Of a stretch of 64,000 nucleotides of DNA, positions 29,987 through 39,778 are shown in pieces. The position numbers and the translations under genes were made by a program. The notes beneath the pieces were generated by a model. The model did not search any database. It was not told where the DNA came from and saw only the letters and a list, made by a program, of their open reading frames with translations. The stretch's first letter is position 1. The number at the start of each line of letters is the position of its first letter. This DNA comes from Moritella sp. F3 (GTDB lineage Bacteria; Pseudomonadota; Gammaproteobacteria; Enterobacterales; Moritellaceae): NCBI RefSeq assembly GCF_015082335.1, contig NZ_BLRL01000002.1, positions 534,569-598,568 of the forward strand, given 5' to 3'.

Positions 29987-31831
29987 TTAGATTGAAAGTT
30001 TATCGATCTTTTTATTACCCCAAAGGAAGTTCACGATTGCACGTGTACCAATGATTGAAGTAAACATAGAAGCGGCAATACCAATTGCAAGCGTAATAGC
30101 GAAACCTTTAATCGCACCAGTACCAATTGCAAACAAGATAATCGCAGTTAATAGAGTGGTAATATTCGCATCCGCAATGGTTGATAATGCATTATCATAA
30201 CCACTGTGAATCGCTTGTTGAACACTACGACCTTCTTTTAGCTCTTCTCGGATACGTTCGAATACCAATACGTTGGCATCAACGGCCATACCTATCGTTA
30301 ATACGATACCAGCGATACCCGGTAGCGTCATCGTCGCACCTGGGATCATAGACATAATACCAATGATCATGATGATGTTTGCAGACAACGCGATGTTGGC
30401 AACAAGTCCAAATTTACGATAGTAGATAGCCATGAAGATAACGATAGCAATCATGCCATAGATCATTGCTGATAAGCCGTTTTCGATATTTTGCTTACCT
30501 AAGCTAGGACCAATAGTACGTTCTTCTACGATTTGTACTGGCGCAACTAATGCACCGGCACGTAGAAGTAGTGCTAAGTTTTTAGCTTCACTGCCACTGT
30601 CTAAACCAGTAATACGGAAACTACGACCTAACTGCGCTTGAATGGTAGCAACGTTAATTACTTCTTCAATTTTTTGCAGTTTAGATTTGCCATCAGCTGT
30701 TTTCTCACCAGTAGGTTTGTATTCAATGAATACAGTTGCCATTGATGTGCCGATTGCTTTCTTCGTCGCACGAGACATTTTACTGCCGCCTTGCGAATCA
30801 AGATCGATATTCACTTGTGAACGACTAAACTCATCTAAGCTCGACGTTGCACCAGTGATGTGATTACCCGTTAAGATAACTTGTTTCTTTAGTACAACAG
30901 GACGACCGTCACGGGTAGTATACTTTTGACTACCTGCAGGTACACGAGAGCTGTAAGGGTCTGCTTTGTTATCCACTAAGCGGAATTCGAGTGTTGCTGT
31001 CGCGCCTAAGATTTCTTTCGCACCAGCAGTATCCTGAACACCTGGTAATTCAACCACAATGCGGTCTGCACCTTGACGCTGTACTAGCGGCTCAGCAACA
31101 CCTAATTGGTTTACACGGTTACGGATAATAGTGATATTTTGTTGTAAGGCATATTCTTTGATTTCAGCAAGTTTTGCTTCAGTCATTTTTGCAGACACGC
31201 TAAATTGACCATTATTTTCACTGTCATTTAACAGTAGGTCAGGATATTTAGACTTCAGGAATTCTTCAGCTTTATCGCGTGTTTCCACATCACGAAAACG
31301 CACTGTTACACCGTTACTGTCTTTACGCACTGCTGTATAACGCAGTTTTTCTTCGCGTAAATCAGTACGAAAGTCTTGTAACATTTGATCTTGTGCTTTC
31401 ACTAAAGCTTCTTGCATATCAACTTCTAATAAGAAGTGAACACCACCACGTAGATCCAGACCCAGTTTTAATGGTCCAGCGCCAACAGCTTGTAGCCATT
31501 CCGGTGTCGCAGGGGCAAGATTTAAAGCAACAATGAAGGTTTGACCTAATTGTTCTTTTAATATTTCACTAGCAAGTAATTGCTGTTCGCTATCAGTTAA
31601 GCGAATTAATACTTGGTTTTGTTCTAATGAAACGCTTTTATAAGAGATGTCTTGTTTATCGAGTTCTGCTTTTACTTTATCGAGTGTTGATACTTCAATA
31701 GCAGCACCACGTGCAGCAGAAACTTGGACGGCGGGGTCTTCCCCGTAGAGATTTGGTGTGGCATACAGTAAACAAATGGCGATCGTAGCGATCACCATTA
31801 GATACTTCCACAGAGGATATTTATTTAACAA
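29987..31831 (-). CDS. secD: Protein translocase subunit SecD
   Basis: Large subunit of the SecDF complex, 614 residues (E. coli 615). A transmembrane helix near 8-25, a large periplasmic domain with [19 protein letters not shown] and [31 protein letters not shown], then five C-terminal helices from about 450. [26 protein letters not shown] contains the Asp of the proton path. Cotranscribed with yajC (29-base gap) and secF. Confidence 0.98.
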   Translation of the reverse strand: MLNKYPLWKYLMVIATIAICLLYATPNLYGEDPAVQVSAARGAAIEVSTLDKVKAELDKQDISYKSVSLEQNQVLIRLTDSEQQLLASEILKEQLGQTFIVALNLAPATPEWLQAVGAGPLKLGLDLRGGVHFLLEVDMQEALVKAQDQMLQDFRTDLREEKLRYTAVRKDSNGVTVRFRDVETRDKAEEFLKSKYPDLLLNDSENNGQFSVSAKMTEAKLAEIKEYALQQNITIIRNRVNQLGVAEPLVQRQGADRIVVELPGVQDTAGAKEILGATATLEFRLVDNKADPYSSRVPAGSQKYTTRDGRPVVLKKQVILTGNHITGATSSLDEFSRSQVNIDLDSQGGSKMSRATKKAIGTSMATVFIEYKPTGEKTADGKSKLQKIEEVINVATIQAQLGRSFRITGLDSGSEAKNLALLLRAGALVAPVQIVEERTIGPSLGKQNIENGLSAMIYGMIAIVIFMAIYYRKFGLVANIALSANIIMIIGIMSMIPGATMTLPGIAGIVLTIGMAVDANVLVFERIREELKEGRSVQQAIHSGYDNALSTIADANITTLLTAIILFAIGTGAIKGFAITLAIGIAASMFTSIIGTRAIVNFLWGNKKIDKLSI

Positions 31832-31860
31832 AATATTACCTTACTGGGATACGGAAAAGA

Positions 31861-32199
31861 TTAAAGCGACTGCATGCTACCTTTTGGTAATACAGCTGCA
31901 ATGTAATCACGTTTAATTGTGATGTTTGTTGCATCAGCAATCGTGATCACAATGTAATCGTTACCTTCAGAGATTTTAGCAATCTTACCGACAATGCCAC
32001 CAACAGTAAGTACTTCTTCACCTTTTGACAATGATGACATTAGGTTCTTCTGTTCTTTTTGACGTTTCGCTTGTGGGCGATAGATCATGAAGTAAAAGAT
32101 CACACCAAAAATACCTAACATGATCAACATTTCGTAACCACCACCAGCTGGAGTTGGAATACCTTCAGCGGCAACTGCTTCTGCAATGAAAAAACTCAT
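31861..32199 (-). CDS. yajC: Preprotein translocase subunit YajC
   Basis: Small inner-membrane partner of SecDF, 112 residues (E. coli 110). One transmembrane helix (MLIMLGIFGVIFYFMIYRP) near 24-42 is followed by the basic RPQAKRQKEQKNLMSSLSKGEEVLTVGGIVGKIAKI cytoplasmic domain characteristic of YajC. Positioned between tgt and secD in the usual operon. Confidence 0.97.
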   Translation of the reverse strand: MSFFIAEAVAAEGIPTPAGGGYEMLIMLGIFGVIFYFMIYRPQAKRQKEQKNLMSSLSKGEEVLTVGGIVGKIAKISEGNDYIVITIADATNITIKRDYIAAVLPKGSMQSL

Positions 32200-32317
32200 T
32201 TTTATTTCCCTTTATAAATTTTAATATTGATATGATAAACCAATCACATTACATTACTACTAATGAGAAAGGTTTACCAAACTTAGATCGACTATCAGGT
32301 TAGTGTTTGCTTAATAA

Positions 32318-33469
<1,152 letters not shown>

Positions 33470-33589
33470 TCAGAGAAACAGTCTGACATTACTTCTCTCA
33501 AAAAATTCAAATAACGTACCGATTGGTAGTCATTTATCGTTAACAAACTAGCTGTGAGCAGATAAACACTAACCCACGACTAATTAAAT

Positions 33590-34639
33590 TTATACTGCGG
33601 TCTGTTTAGTCACAAACATCGCATCGCCATAACTGAAGAAACGGTATTTCTCAGTAATCGCATGTTGGTAAGCTGACATCACGTGATCATAGCCCGCAAA
33701 TGCCGATAGCAACATAATTAATGTTGATTCAGGTAAATGGAAATTCGTTACCATTGCATCAATCAACTGGAATTTGTAACCCGGATAAATAAAGATCTCG
33801 GTATCATCAAAAAACGGCGCTAGCGGTAGGCCTTTTGCCATTGTTGCTTGCGCAGCACTTTCTAATGAGCGTACTGACGTAGTACCCACAGCAATAACAC
33901 GTCCACCATTGGCTTTGGTTTCTGCAATTTTCGCCACAACTTCTTCAGATACTTCGGCATATTCAGAATGCATGTGGTGATCAAGAATGTTATCAACACG
34001 TACTGGTTGGAACGTACCCGCACCAACGTGCAGCGTGACAAACGCCGTGTTTACACCTTTTTCAGTTAACTGCGCGAGTAATGCTTCATCAAAGTGTAAA
34101 CCAGCAGTAGGCGCAGCTACGGCACCCGGTTTTTCGTTGTAAACCGTTTGGTAGCGTTCTTTGTCTGAATCTTCATCTGGACGGTCGATATAAGGTGGCA
34201 ATGGCATGTGGCCAATGTCTTCTAATACTTCTAGTACGTGACGTTCATCTAAGAATTTAAGTTCGAATAACGCATCATGACGCGCAACCATTTCAGCATT
34301 GACAGTGCCTTCTAGAATTAATCGAGCACCGACTTTAGGGGATTTTGATGAACGTACGTGTGCAAGCACCGAATCTTCGCTAATAACACGCTCAACAAGT
34401 ACTTCTATTTTACCGCCTGACGCTTTTTGTCCGTACATACGCGCAGGGATCACACGGGTATTGTTAAATACCATCAGATCACCCGCTTCAACTAAATCGA
34501 GAATGTCTGCAAACTGTTTATCTGCAAGCTCACCACTGTTACCGTTTAGTTGTAGTAGACGGCTTGAACGACGATCCGCTTTCGGATAACGTGCGATTAA
34601 CTCGTCAGGAAGGGTAAAATTGAAATCTGAAACCTGCAT
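33590..34639 (-). CDS. queA: S-adenosylmethionine:tRNA ribosyltransferase-isomerase
   Basis: Adds the cyclopentenediol ring of queuosine using the ribosyl moiety of SAM. The 349 residues (E. coli 356) begin with [27 protein letters not shown] and contain [17 protein letters not shown], the [14 protein letters not shown] motif, [15 protein letters not shown] and [23 protein letters not shown], all invariant landmarks of QueA. It begins the queA-tgt-yajC-secDF row; the spacer to tgt is 132 bases. Confidence 0.98.
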   Translation of the reverse strand: MQVSDFNFTLPDELIARYPKADRRSSRLLQLNGNSGELADKQFADILDLVEAGDLMVFNNTRVIPARMYGQKASGGKIEVLVERVISEDSVLAHVRSSKSPKVGARLILEGTVNAEMVARHDALFELKFLDERHVLEVLEDIGHMPLPPYIDRPDEDSDKERYQTVYNEKPGAVAAPTAGLHFDEALLAQLTEKGVNTAFVTLHVGAGTFQPVRVDNILDHHMHSEYAEVSEEVVAKIAETKANGGRVIAVGTTSVRSLESAAQATMAKGLPLAPFFDDTEIFIYPGYKFQLIDAMVTNFHLPESTLIMLLSAFAGYDHVMSAYQHAITEKYRFFSYGDAMFVTKQTAV

Positions 34640-34684
34640 GAAGGTACCTTAAAATCGAACTTAAAATTGAAATAGTCCGCTAGT

Positions 34685-35224
34685 CTAGTTATCAACAGAG
34701 AGAATATCAAGGGAAGAAGAGATTTGTTCCACTTCTGGCATTTTAAACAAGCTACCTGGTAGCCTAAAATCATGTAATGCGCCGCGTTTAAAAATAAAAC
34801 TGCCGGATTCAAACTTGATCTTATAATCACTTACTAAGCGTTCACCACGGCGGGTTTGTAACAGCCAATTTAATTGGTATTGATTTGCCACTAGTGGGTT
34901 TATTTGTGCACGGTCAATTAACTTAAATAATGCCCAATCACCGCTTACTTTAAGTTTGGCTATATGCCCAGTACCACTACTGATAGCACTGACACTCGCT
35001 TGATGGGTATTGCGCCTTGATGGCCATACAAATGATCGCCATTCTTCAGGCTCATTACGATAACGATATTCATAACCATTAATTTGTAGATAGCTTTCTG
35101 CAATTGATTGCTTAGCAATAGGCATGATCGCATAGTTTATTCGAGGTACTTCGCTGTCTCGGCTAAAAAATCCCTTGGTGATAATATCAGCATGACGTAA
35201 CGATTCCAGTAACTCTAGATCCAT
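34685..35224 (-). CDS. tssM: C-terminal part of TssM, in the -1 frame
   Basis: Open frame of 179 residues that matches the C-terminal domain of TssM/IcmF: the ESLRHADIITKGFFSRDSEVPRINYAIMP segment corresponds to the conserved A-x-x-I-x-x-x-F-F region, followed by ITIKQ-type YLQINGYEYRYRNEPEEWRSFVWPS (the Y-x-x-x-P-x-x-W-x-x-x-x-W pattern) and a WALFKLID strand. It cannot be a whole gene: the frame continues upstream of its ATG as QYSWLGVNLG, which completes the domain. Read with the 5' part through a -1 shift at 35254-35260, the product would be 1182 residues, normal TssM length. Independent initiation at 35224 is possible (AGGGG 11 bases upstream) but weak. Confidence 0.82.
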   Translation of the reverse strand: MDLELLESLRHADIITKGFFSRDSEVPRINYAIMPIAKQSIAESYLQINGYEYRYRNEPEEWRSFVWPSRRNTHQASVSAISSGTGHIAKLKVSGDWALFKLIDRAQINPLVANQYQLNWLLQTRRGERLVSDYKIKFESGSFIFKRGALHDFRLPGSLFKMPEVEQISSSLDILSVDN

Positions 35225-35238
35225 GCCTAAATTTACCC

Positions 35239-38232
35239 CTAACCATGAGTACTGTTTTTTTGTAATCTAAAATCGGCAATGAAGGCATTTAAATCTCGTG
35301 CTACAAATTGCCATAACAGCCCATCGTGTCGGTTAAAGAACGTACTCAACTGTGATAGTGACGTATCAGGTCCATTAATTGAAAATGGATAATGCCCTGC
35401 AATCCCACGTTGAAAATAGCGGTATACTTGTTCCTGCCATTTTGACTCTAGCGCGATACGAGATTGTGCAAACAGGTGTAACCAACTCTGGCGCATTGGT
35501 TCTGTGAGTAAATAAGTCAGTTGAACAGAAGATTGTTCATTAAAACGGGCAAGTAATACTTGGGTATCATTCCAAGCTTTATACAAATTTGGCGTGCCTG
35601 CATTGGCTTGTTCACTACTTTGATGGCTTGAGAGTATATCGCCGGTATACGCTAATGCGGCATCGTTAATAGAATAACTACTGATAATCGAAAATAAATC
35701 TTTGTTTACACGGAGCATATTGCGCTGAAACTGCGTAAACATCTCATTATGCCGCGCTTGTTGTTGAAAATCATTTAGCTGATTTAAAATGGGAAAGTGT
35801 TTTATTAATGCCGCTATCGGTTCTGCGGGTTGAGTCGCTATCCGGTTATTATCAAACAAGTAGATGTTTTTAACCATATTACTGATTAATTCAGTAAAGA
35901 GACCATTAGGTGATGCCAACGCATTTAATGTCGCTTGGGTTTGTTGAATATTATTGAGTTTGCTATAACGAATACTCTCAACAAATGAGGACCAATACCC
36001 AGCATAATCATCAAAGTATCGCGTTCTCACCGCCATTATTTTAGTTTCTAACGTATTCAGATTTACTTGTAACTGAGCCTCACTCACTCGCTGAGCTAGC
36101 ACCCAATCCTTACCGCCCTGTAACTGCGCTTGCTGTAATAGTGCAAGCTTGTTCTGAACATAGGTATTCCAACCTGCTTGGCTATATATCCAAGGCACAG
36201 CAGTATTACTTTCTACATAAGACTGAAAACGGGCTGGTATCACCGTATTTATCGTCAATGCGGCTTGCAACGGCGCATCATCAATCACCATTTGATACAG
36301 CTCGCCCTTCGAGAATGGCTTAGCTAAATTCATTCGAGCCAATTTAATGGTCGGTTTAAGACTTTTCCAAGGTTGTAAGCTCACAGCAACCTCGTGTGGG
36401 GAATTAAATTCATGCAGATATGTCATGACCAATTCAGTGAATGCAAGCCGCTCATCATCCTGCGTATCTTGTACCCCATGATGCAACCAAAGCTGCACTA
36501 GCTGCTGTGTCGCAAACGGAATATCGAGACGCTTGACCTCACAACTTAACATTAATGATAACTTTAACAGGTTATAATATTCACTTCGTCGCGAGCCAGT
36601 TAATGCCTCTTTAGCCCATTCCCTCTCCAGTACTGACATACGTGATTTTAGCAAAGGTTGCAGTTCTTGTTCGATGCGTAAATTCAGCACATGAAAGTAT
36701 AGTTTCTCCATTTCATCTTTCACCATTAAGCGTTTTTCATCGAGCGCAAGATAAGGCAGGAAGTATTCAAATTCATTAGCATCATCAGTTAATGCCAAGA
36801 ATCGCTGGCGTAATAAAGTAAGCGATTGTGTTAATGTCGAATTATCACTGGCCTCGGTACTAATTGATTTCACGAGATCATCAATCACCAATTTATTTTT
36901 GGTAAAATCGGCTTGCAGTGAGAGATATGCACTGAGCATAAAACTGATACCAGCAACGACACCGATCATTGTACTCGTCATCACCGTCGCTTTTAAACTA
37001 ATATTAAACCGCATCGTCGAGCGATTAGCCTTGGCCATTCCCTGCAAAGGGATCACCAGTTCTTTAAATAGTGCCTGAATAAAAACACTTTGTGCATACT
37101 CATCGACCCCACGCCCACCAAATGCTGGCTGGGACTCCCCTGCAGAGGTAAAGTAAATGCCAGCAATCAGCGGTTGTTCTTTATAGGCACTTGCTTTTAA
37201 TAACTGGCCAGTAAAGTCGCTAACAGTATCAAGCAAAATCGTGAATTGCTGAGTGAATGCAACAATACCAGTTTTATCATTTACATCTTGATTATTCGCT
37301 AACTTATCCACTAACTGCAACTGTAGTTGTTTGGTCAACAGTGTTAAGCGTTGTTTCAATAAATGTGAAAGCGAGCGCCAACCTTTGTCATGTAATTCAA
37401 ATAAGTTGGCTCCCCATATCTGGTTTTTTTCAGATTCGGAAAGATCAGCAAAATAAGCGTTAAACCCACTCACTTTATCGCATTGAGTAAAGACGATATA
37501 GACTGGAAAAATAATACCAAGATAATCTATCATTTCGTTAATACGTTCACGAAATAACATCAACCTGAAATTACGTTGCGGTTCTTCGAGTAGCAAAAAA
37601 TCGGTAATATCTAAAGTTAATACAAGTCCATTAATCGGAGCATGATGGCGATGATGACGTAGCAATTTTAACAAGCTTAACCATTCGTCATGTGCACGCC
37701 CCTCTGTGACATACTCGCCATCAGCTTCAATGAATACAGCGTCAGCTGAAAATTGAAACAACGCGCTCAGATTAGCAGGTAATTCCTCTTCAGACTCATG
37801 ATTAGCGATATGGATCAAGTCTAAGCCTGATTGTTGAATTAACGCACTTTTACCAGCACCTTTTGCCCCTAGCAGCAAAAGCCAAGGTTTATCATAGAGG
37901 GCTTTATGGCCTGTTTTTGAACTGACTAACTCACTATTTTTGAGCACATGAAGCGCATATTCGAATTGTTGATGAAGCTGTTTGATAGCTTGCTTGGGTT
38001 TGTAGCTGGACTTGCTGGAAGTTCCCTTACCGCTATCGTTTTGACTCATGTTTTGAAACGATAAAACATGTCGATGCCGTACACTCCGACGATAATTAAA
38101 ATAGCATAATAAAAACAGCATACTATTGAGTGCAGCAAACATATAAATCATATTATCTACGTAGCCAATACGACTCATCGCGAGTAATAGTGCGTTAGTC
38201 ACGACACTTAGCAGCAGCCATAACTTCCACAT
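35239..38232 (-). CDS. tssM: TssM (IcmF-like) T6SS membrane-complex protein, 5' part
   Basis: First 997 residues of the type VI secretion inner-membrane protein TssM, ending at an in-frame TAG at 35239. Two transmembrane segments lie at about 3-20 and 28-46, a Walker A GAKGAGKS at 122-129 in the cytoplasmic NTPase-like domain, and a third transmembrane segment near 405-430 before the large periplasmic domain. The stop falls where the family's C-terminal domain should begin; that domain is encoded in the -1 frame just downstream. The last in-frame residues are LQKNSTHG, read over CAA AAA AAC. Start overlaps the tssL stop (TAATG), indicating coupling. Either programmed frameshifting, a mutation or an assembly error explains the split. 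Confidence 0.88.
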   Translation of the reverse strand: MWKLWLLLSVVTNALLLAMSRIGYVDNMIYMFAALNSMLFLLCYFNYRRSVRHRHVLSFQNMSQNDSGKGTSSKSSYKPKQAIKQLHQQFEYALHVLKNSELVSSKTGHKALYDKPWLLLLGAKGAGKSALIQQSGLDLIHIANHESEEELPANLSALFQFSADAVFIEADGEYVTEGRAHDEWLSLLKLLRHHRHHAPINGLVLTLDITDFLLLEEPQRNFRLMLFRERINEMIDYLGIIFPVYIVFTQCDKVSGFNAYFADLSESEKNQIWGANLFELHDKGWRSLSHLLKQRLTLLTKQLQLQLVDKLANNQDVNDKTGIVAFTQQFTILLDTVSDFTGQLLKASAYKEQPLIAGIYFTSAGESQPAFGGRGVDEYAQSVFIQALFKELVIPLQGMAKANRSTMRFNISLKATVMTSTMIGVVAGISFMLSAYLSLQADFTKNKLVIDDLVKSISTEASDNSTLTQSLTLLRQRFLALTDDANEFEYFLPYLALDEKRLMVKDEMEKLYFHVLNLRIEQELQPLLKSRMSVLEREWAKEALTGSRRSEYYNLLKLSLMLSCEVKRLDIPFATQQLVQLWLHHGVQDTQDDERLAFTELVMTYLHEFNSPHEVAVSLQPWKSLKPTIKLARMNLAKPFSKGELYQMVIDDAPLQAALTINTVIPARFQSYVESNTAVPWIYSQAGWNTYVQNKLALLQQAQLQGGKDWVLAQRVSEAQLQVNLNTLETKIMAVRTRYFDDYAGYWSSFVESIRYSKLNNIQQTQATLNALASPNGLFTELISNMVKNIYLFDNNRIATQPAEPIAALIKHFPILNQLNDFQQQARHNEMFTQFQRNMLRVNKDLFSIISSYSINDAALAYTGDILSSHQSSEQANAGTPNLYKAWNDTQVLLARFNEQSSVQLTYLLTEPMRQSWLHLFAQSRIALESKWQEQVYRYFQRGIAGHYPFSINGPDTSLSQLSTFFNRHDGLLWQFVARDLNAFIADFRLQKNSTHG
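35254..35260 (-). promoter_or_regulatory. A_AAA_AAC slippery heptamer inside tssM
   Basis: In the tssM zero frame (codons CAA AAA AAC) the sequence A AAA AAC forms a classic -1 slippage heptamer. A -1 shift there leads into QYSWLGVNLG and the full C-terminal domain, skipping the TAG 13 bases later. Immediately downstream, CAGTA-CTC can pair with GAG-T-TACTG (one bulge) around a roughly 31-base loop, a possible stimulatory stem, though it abuts the heptamer without the usual spacer. Confidence 0.55.
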
Positions 38233-38954
38233 TATTGCTGCCCCCCAGAAACAACACTGATCAATAAATGCGCCTGTTCCTTAATGTAATCGTAGTGCGC
38301 CAAGATCTCGATACGCAAAATATACTCAATAATAAAAAACCCAACACCAAATAAGATAACGGCACATAACAATAAGACAAACAAGGAAAGCGGTTGCCTG
38401 GGGGCTTTTGACGGTATGATTTCAGGCTGACAATCAGGCGACAACACACGATTAACGGGTCCCCGAATACGCATTATTTCTTGATAAACTCGGATTCTCA
38501 ACCGTGATAGCGGTATATTGCTCACCAATTCGGCCCTGAAGCCTAATGTTAAGCACACGTAGTAGAGTTCAATTAAAGAGAGATGATTATGACCATTCTT
38601 TAACAGCTTTTCGAGATGCTCAAAAAATACAGAGTGGCTGTATTCAACACCTAACAGCGTTAACTGCAAGTGCGACGTAGGCCAGGGATGAACTGCGGAT
38701 GTCGGGGATAAATGCTGTTCGTATTGCATGATATCGTCAATGAGCATAGCTAAACACGATTTGATATGTACAAATTCTTCATGACTAATAAAATGAGCTT
38801 GTGCTAACCGTTCCAGCGCATGAAATGCTTGCACAAACTCTGGATATAATACGATGCTTACCGGTAATTTATCTTGTTGGATCCGAGTCAATAAATTAAA
38901 TACCGGTGTACACACAATTAATATCGCATTGTTCGGCGTACTTAATTGAGCCAT
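38232..38954 (-). CDS. tssL: TssL (DotU-like) T6SS membrane-complex protein
   Basis: Short form of TssL, 240 residues, without a peptidoglycan-binding extension. Cytoplasmic helical domain with LPVSIVLYPEFVQAFHALERLAQAHFISHEEF, CLAMLIDDIM, VFFEHLEKLL and the LELYYVCLTLGFRAEL-type segment (SLIELYYVCLTLGFRAELV) that defines DotU. One C-terminal transmembrane helix at about 190-214 (LSLFVLLLCAVILFGVGFFIIEYIL). TssL joins TssM and TssJ to form the trans-envelope base of the secretion machine. The start overlaps the tssJ stop (ATGA). Confidence 0.9.
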   Translation of the reverse strand: MAQLSTPNNAILIVCTPVFNLLTRIQQDKLPVSIVLYPEFVQAFHALERLAQAHFISHEEFVHIKSCLAMLIDDIMQYEQHLSPTSAVHPWPTSHLQLTLLGVEYSHSVFFEHLEKLLKNGHNHLSLIELYYVCLTLGFRAELVSNIPLSRLRIRVYQEIMRIRGPVNRVLSPDCQPEIIPSKAPRQPLSLFVLLLCAVILFGVGFFIIEYILRIEILAHYDYIKEQAHLLISVVSGGQQ

Positions 38955-39451
38955 CAGTTATCTAAATAATAAATTTTGTTATTTAACAGCTCGATATCAA
39001 ACTCAGTATCGAATGACAGTGCGCCACTGTTTAATTTATGTAACCAGCGCCAACTATTTTTGTCACCATTGCGAAACAGGGCAAACATAGCAATGTACTT
39101 AGCGCCATCGGCTTGCACAAACTCATAATCGAAATTAGAACTTGGTTTAACAACCAGTTCTTTTTTATCCACAAGGTCTGAGCCTAATATCAACTCATCT
39201 GCTTTCCATAATTGGTCAAACGTGGCATTTCGGAAGGTTTTTACATCCGTGAGCTGATACACCCGAACAATGACAGGTAATGATTCATTATGATTATTTG
39301 AATTAAGATCTGCTGAAGCAGATAGGTTGAGTCGAACATCGGTGCTACTACAAGCAGTCAGCGATAGCAAAATAAATACGCTTATAAGCGCTTTCACTCG
39401 TTTAAATAGCGAGTAAAAAAAGGAGGGTAATATTATCATATGCTTCAACAT
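38954..39451 (-). CDS. tssJ: TssJ T6SS outer-membrane lipoprotein
   Basis: Lipoprotein of 165 residues. The signal peptide ends in a lipobox LTAC with the lipidated Cys at 34 (SVFILLSLTAC). The mature part shows the TssJ transthyretin-like fold signs: VRLNLSASADLNSNN, LPVIVRVYQLTDVKTFRNATFDQLWKADELILGSDLVDKKELVVKPSS, and a C-terminal YLDN. The family's interaction loop with TssM lies around the KTFRNATFDQLW region. It heads the tssJ-tssL-tssM set, but no other type VI gene (tssA-I, tssK, clpV, hcp, vgrG) lies within the window. Confidence 0.87.
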   Translation of the reverse strand: MLKHMIILPSFFYSLFKRVKALISVFILLSLTACSSTDVRLNLSASADLNSNNHNESLPVIVRVYQLTDVKTFRNATFDQLWKADELILGSDLVDKKELVVKPSSNFDYEFVQADGAKYIAMFALFRNGDKNSWRWLHKLNSGALSFDTEFDIELLNNKIYYLDN

Positions 39452-39778
39452 CCATTGTCATGAGCTAATAATTTTAGGAGGGGTGGTATCCATACCTATC
39501 TTGTTATAGCAAACATACCGAACATTTAAAACTACCGCAGCATGGAATTTTTCGCTTACCACGACAGATAACACTAAGAACAAAATAAGTAGTAGAGGAT
39601 TAACTAGAAGTTAATGCAAACGTTGAATTTATTCTAGGTTAAAGCGATACAATCAAGTTCTTAAATCTAAACTCAATTTTATAAAAAAGCAGCGCTAGAT
39701 TACGGAGTCTGGTAATAAGATCGATTCTGTAATGAAAGACGATGCATCTCATGTAAAATAAGACGCATCGTCTTTCTG
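39452..39778. other. Intergenic region tssJ/pullulanase
   Basis: The 327 bases hold the pullulanase terminator at 39735-39775 and the presumed tssJ promoter region. I find no open frame with a ribosome site, no repeat family and no other structure. Confidence 0.6.
39735..39775 (-). terminator. Terminator of the pullulanase gene
   Basis: Minus-strand AAAGACGATGC and GCATCGTCTTT form an 11-bp perfect stem with a 19-base loop and a short T-run. It begins just past the stop at 39779. Confidence 0.7.
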
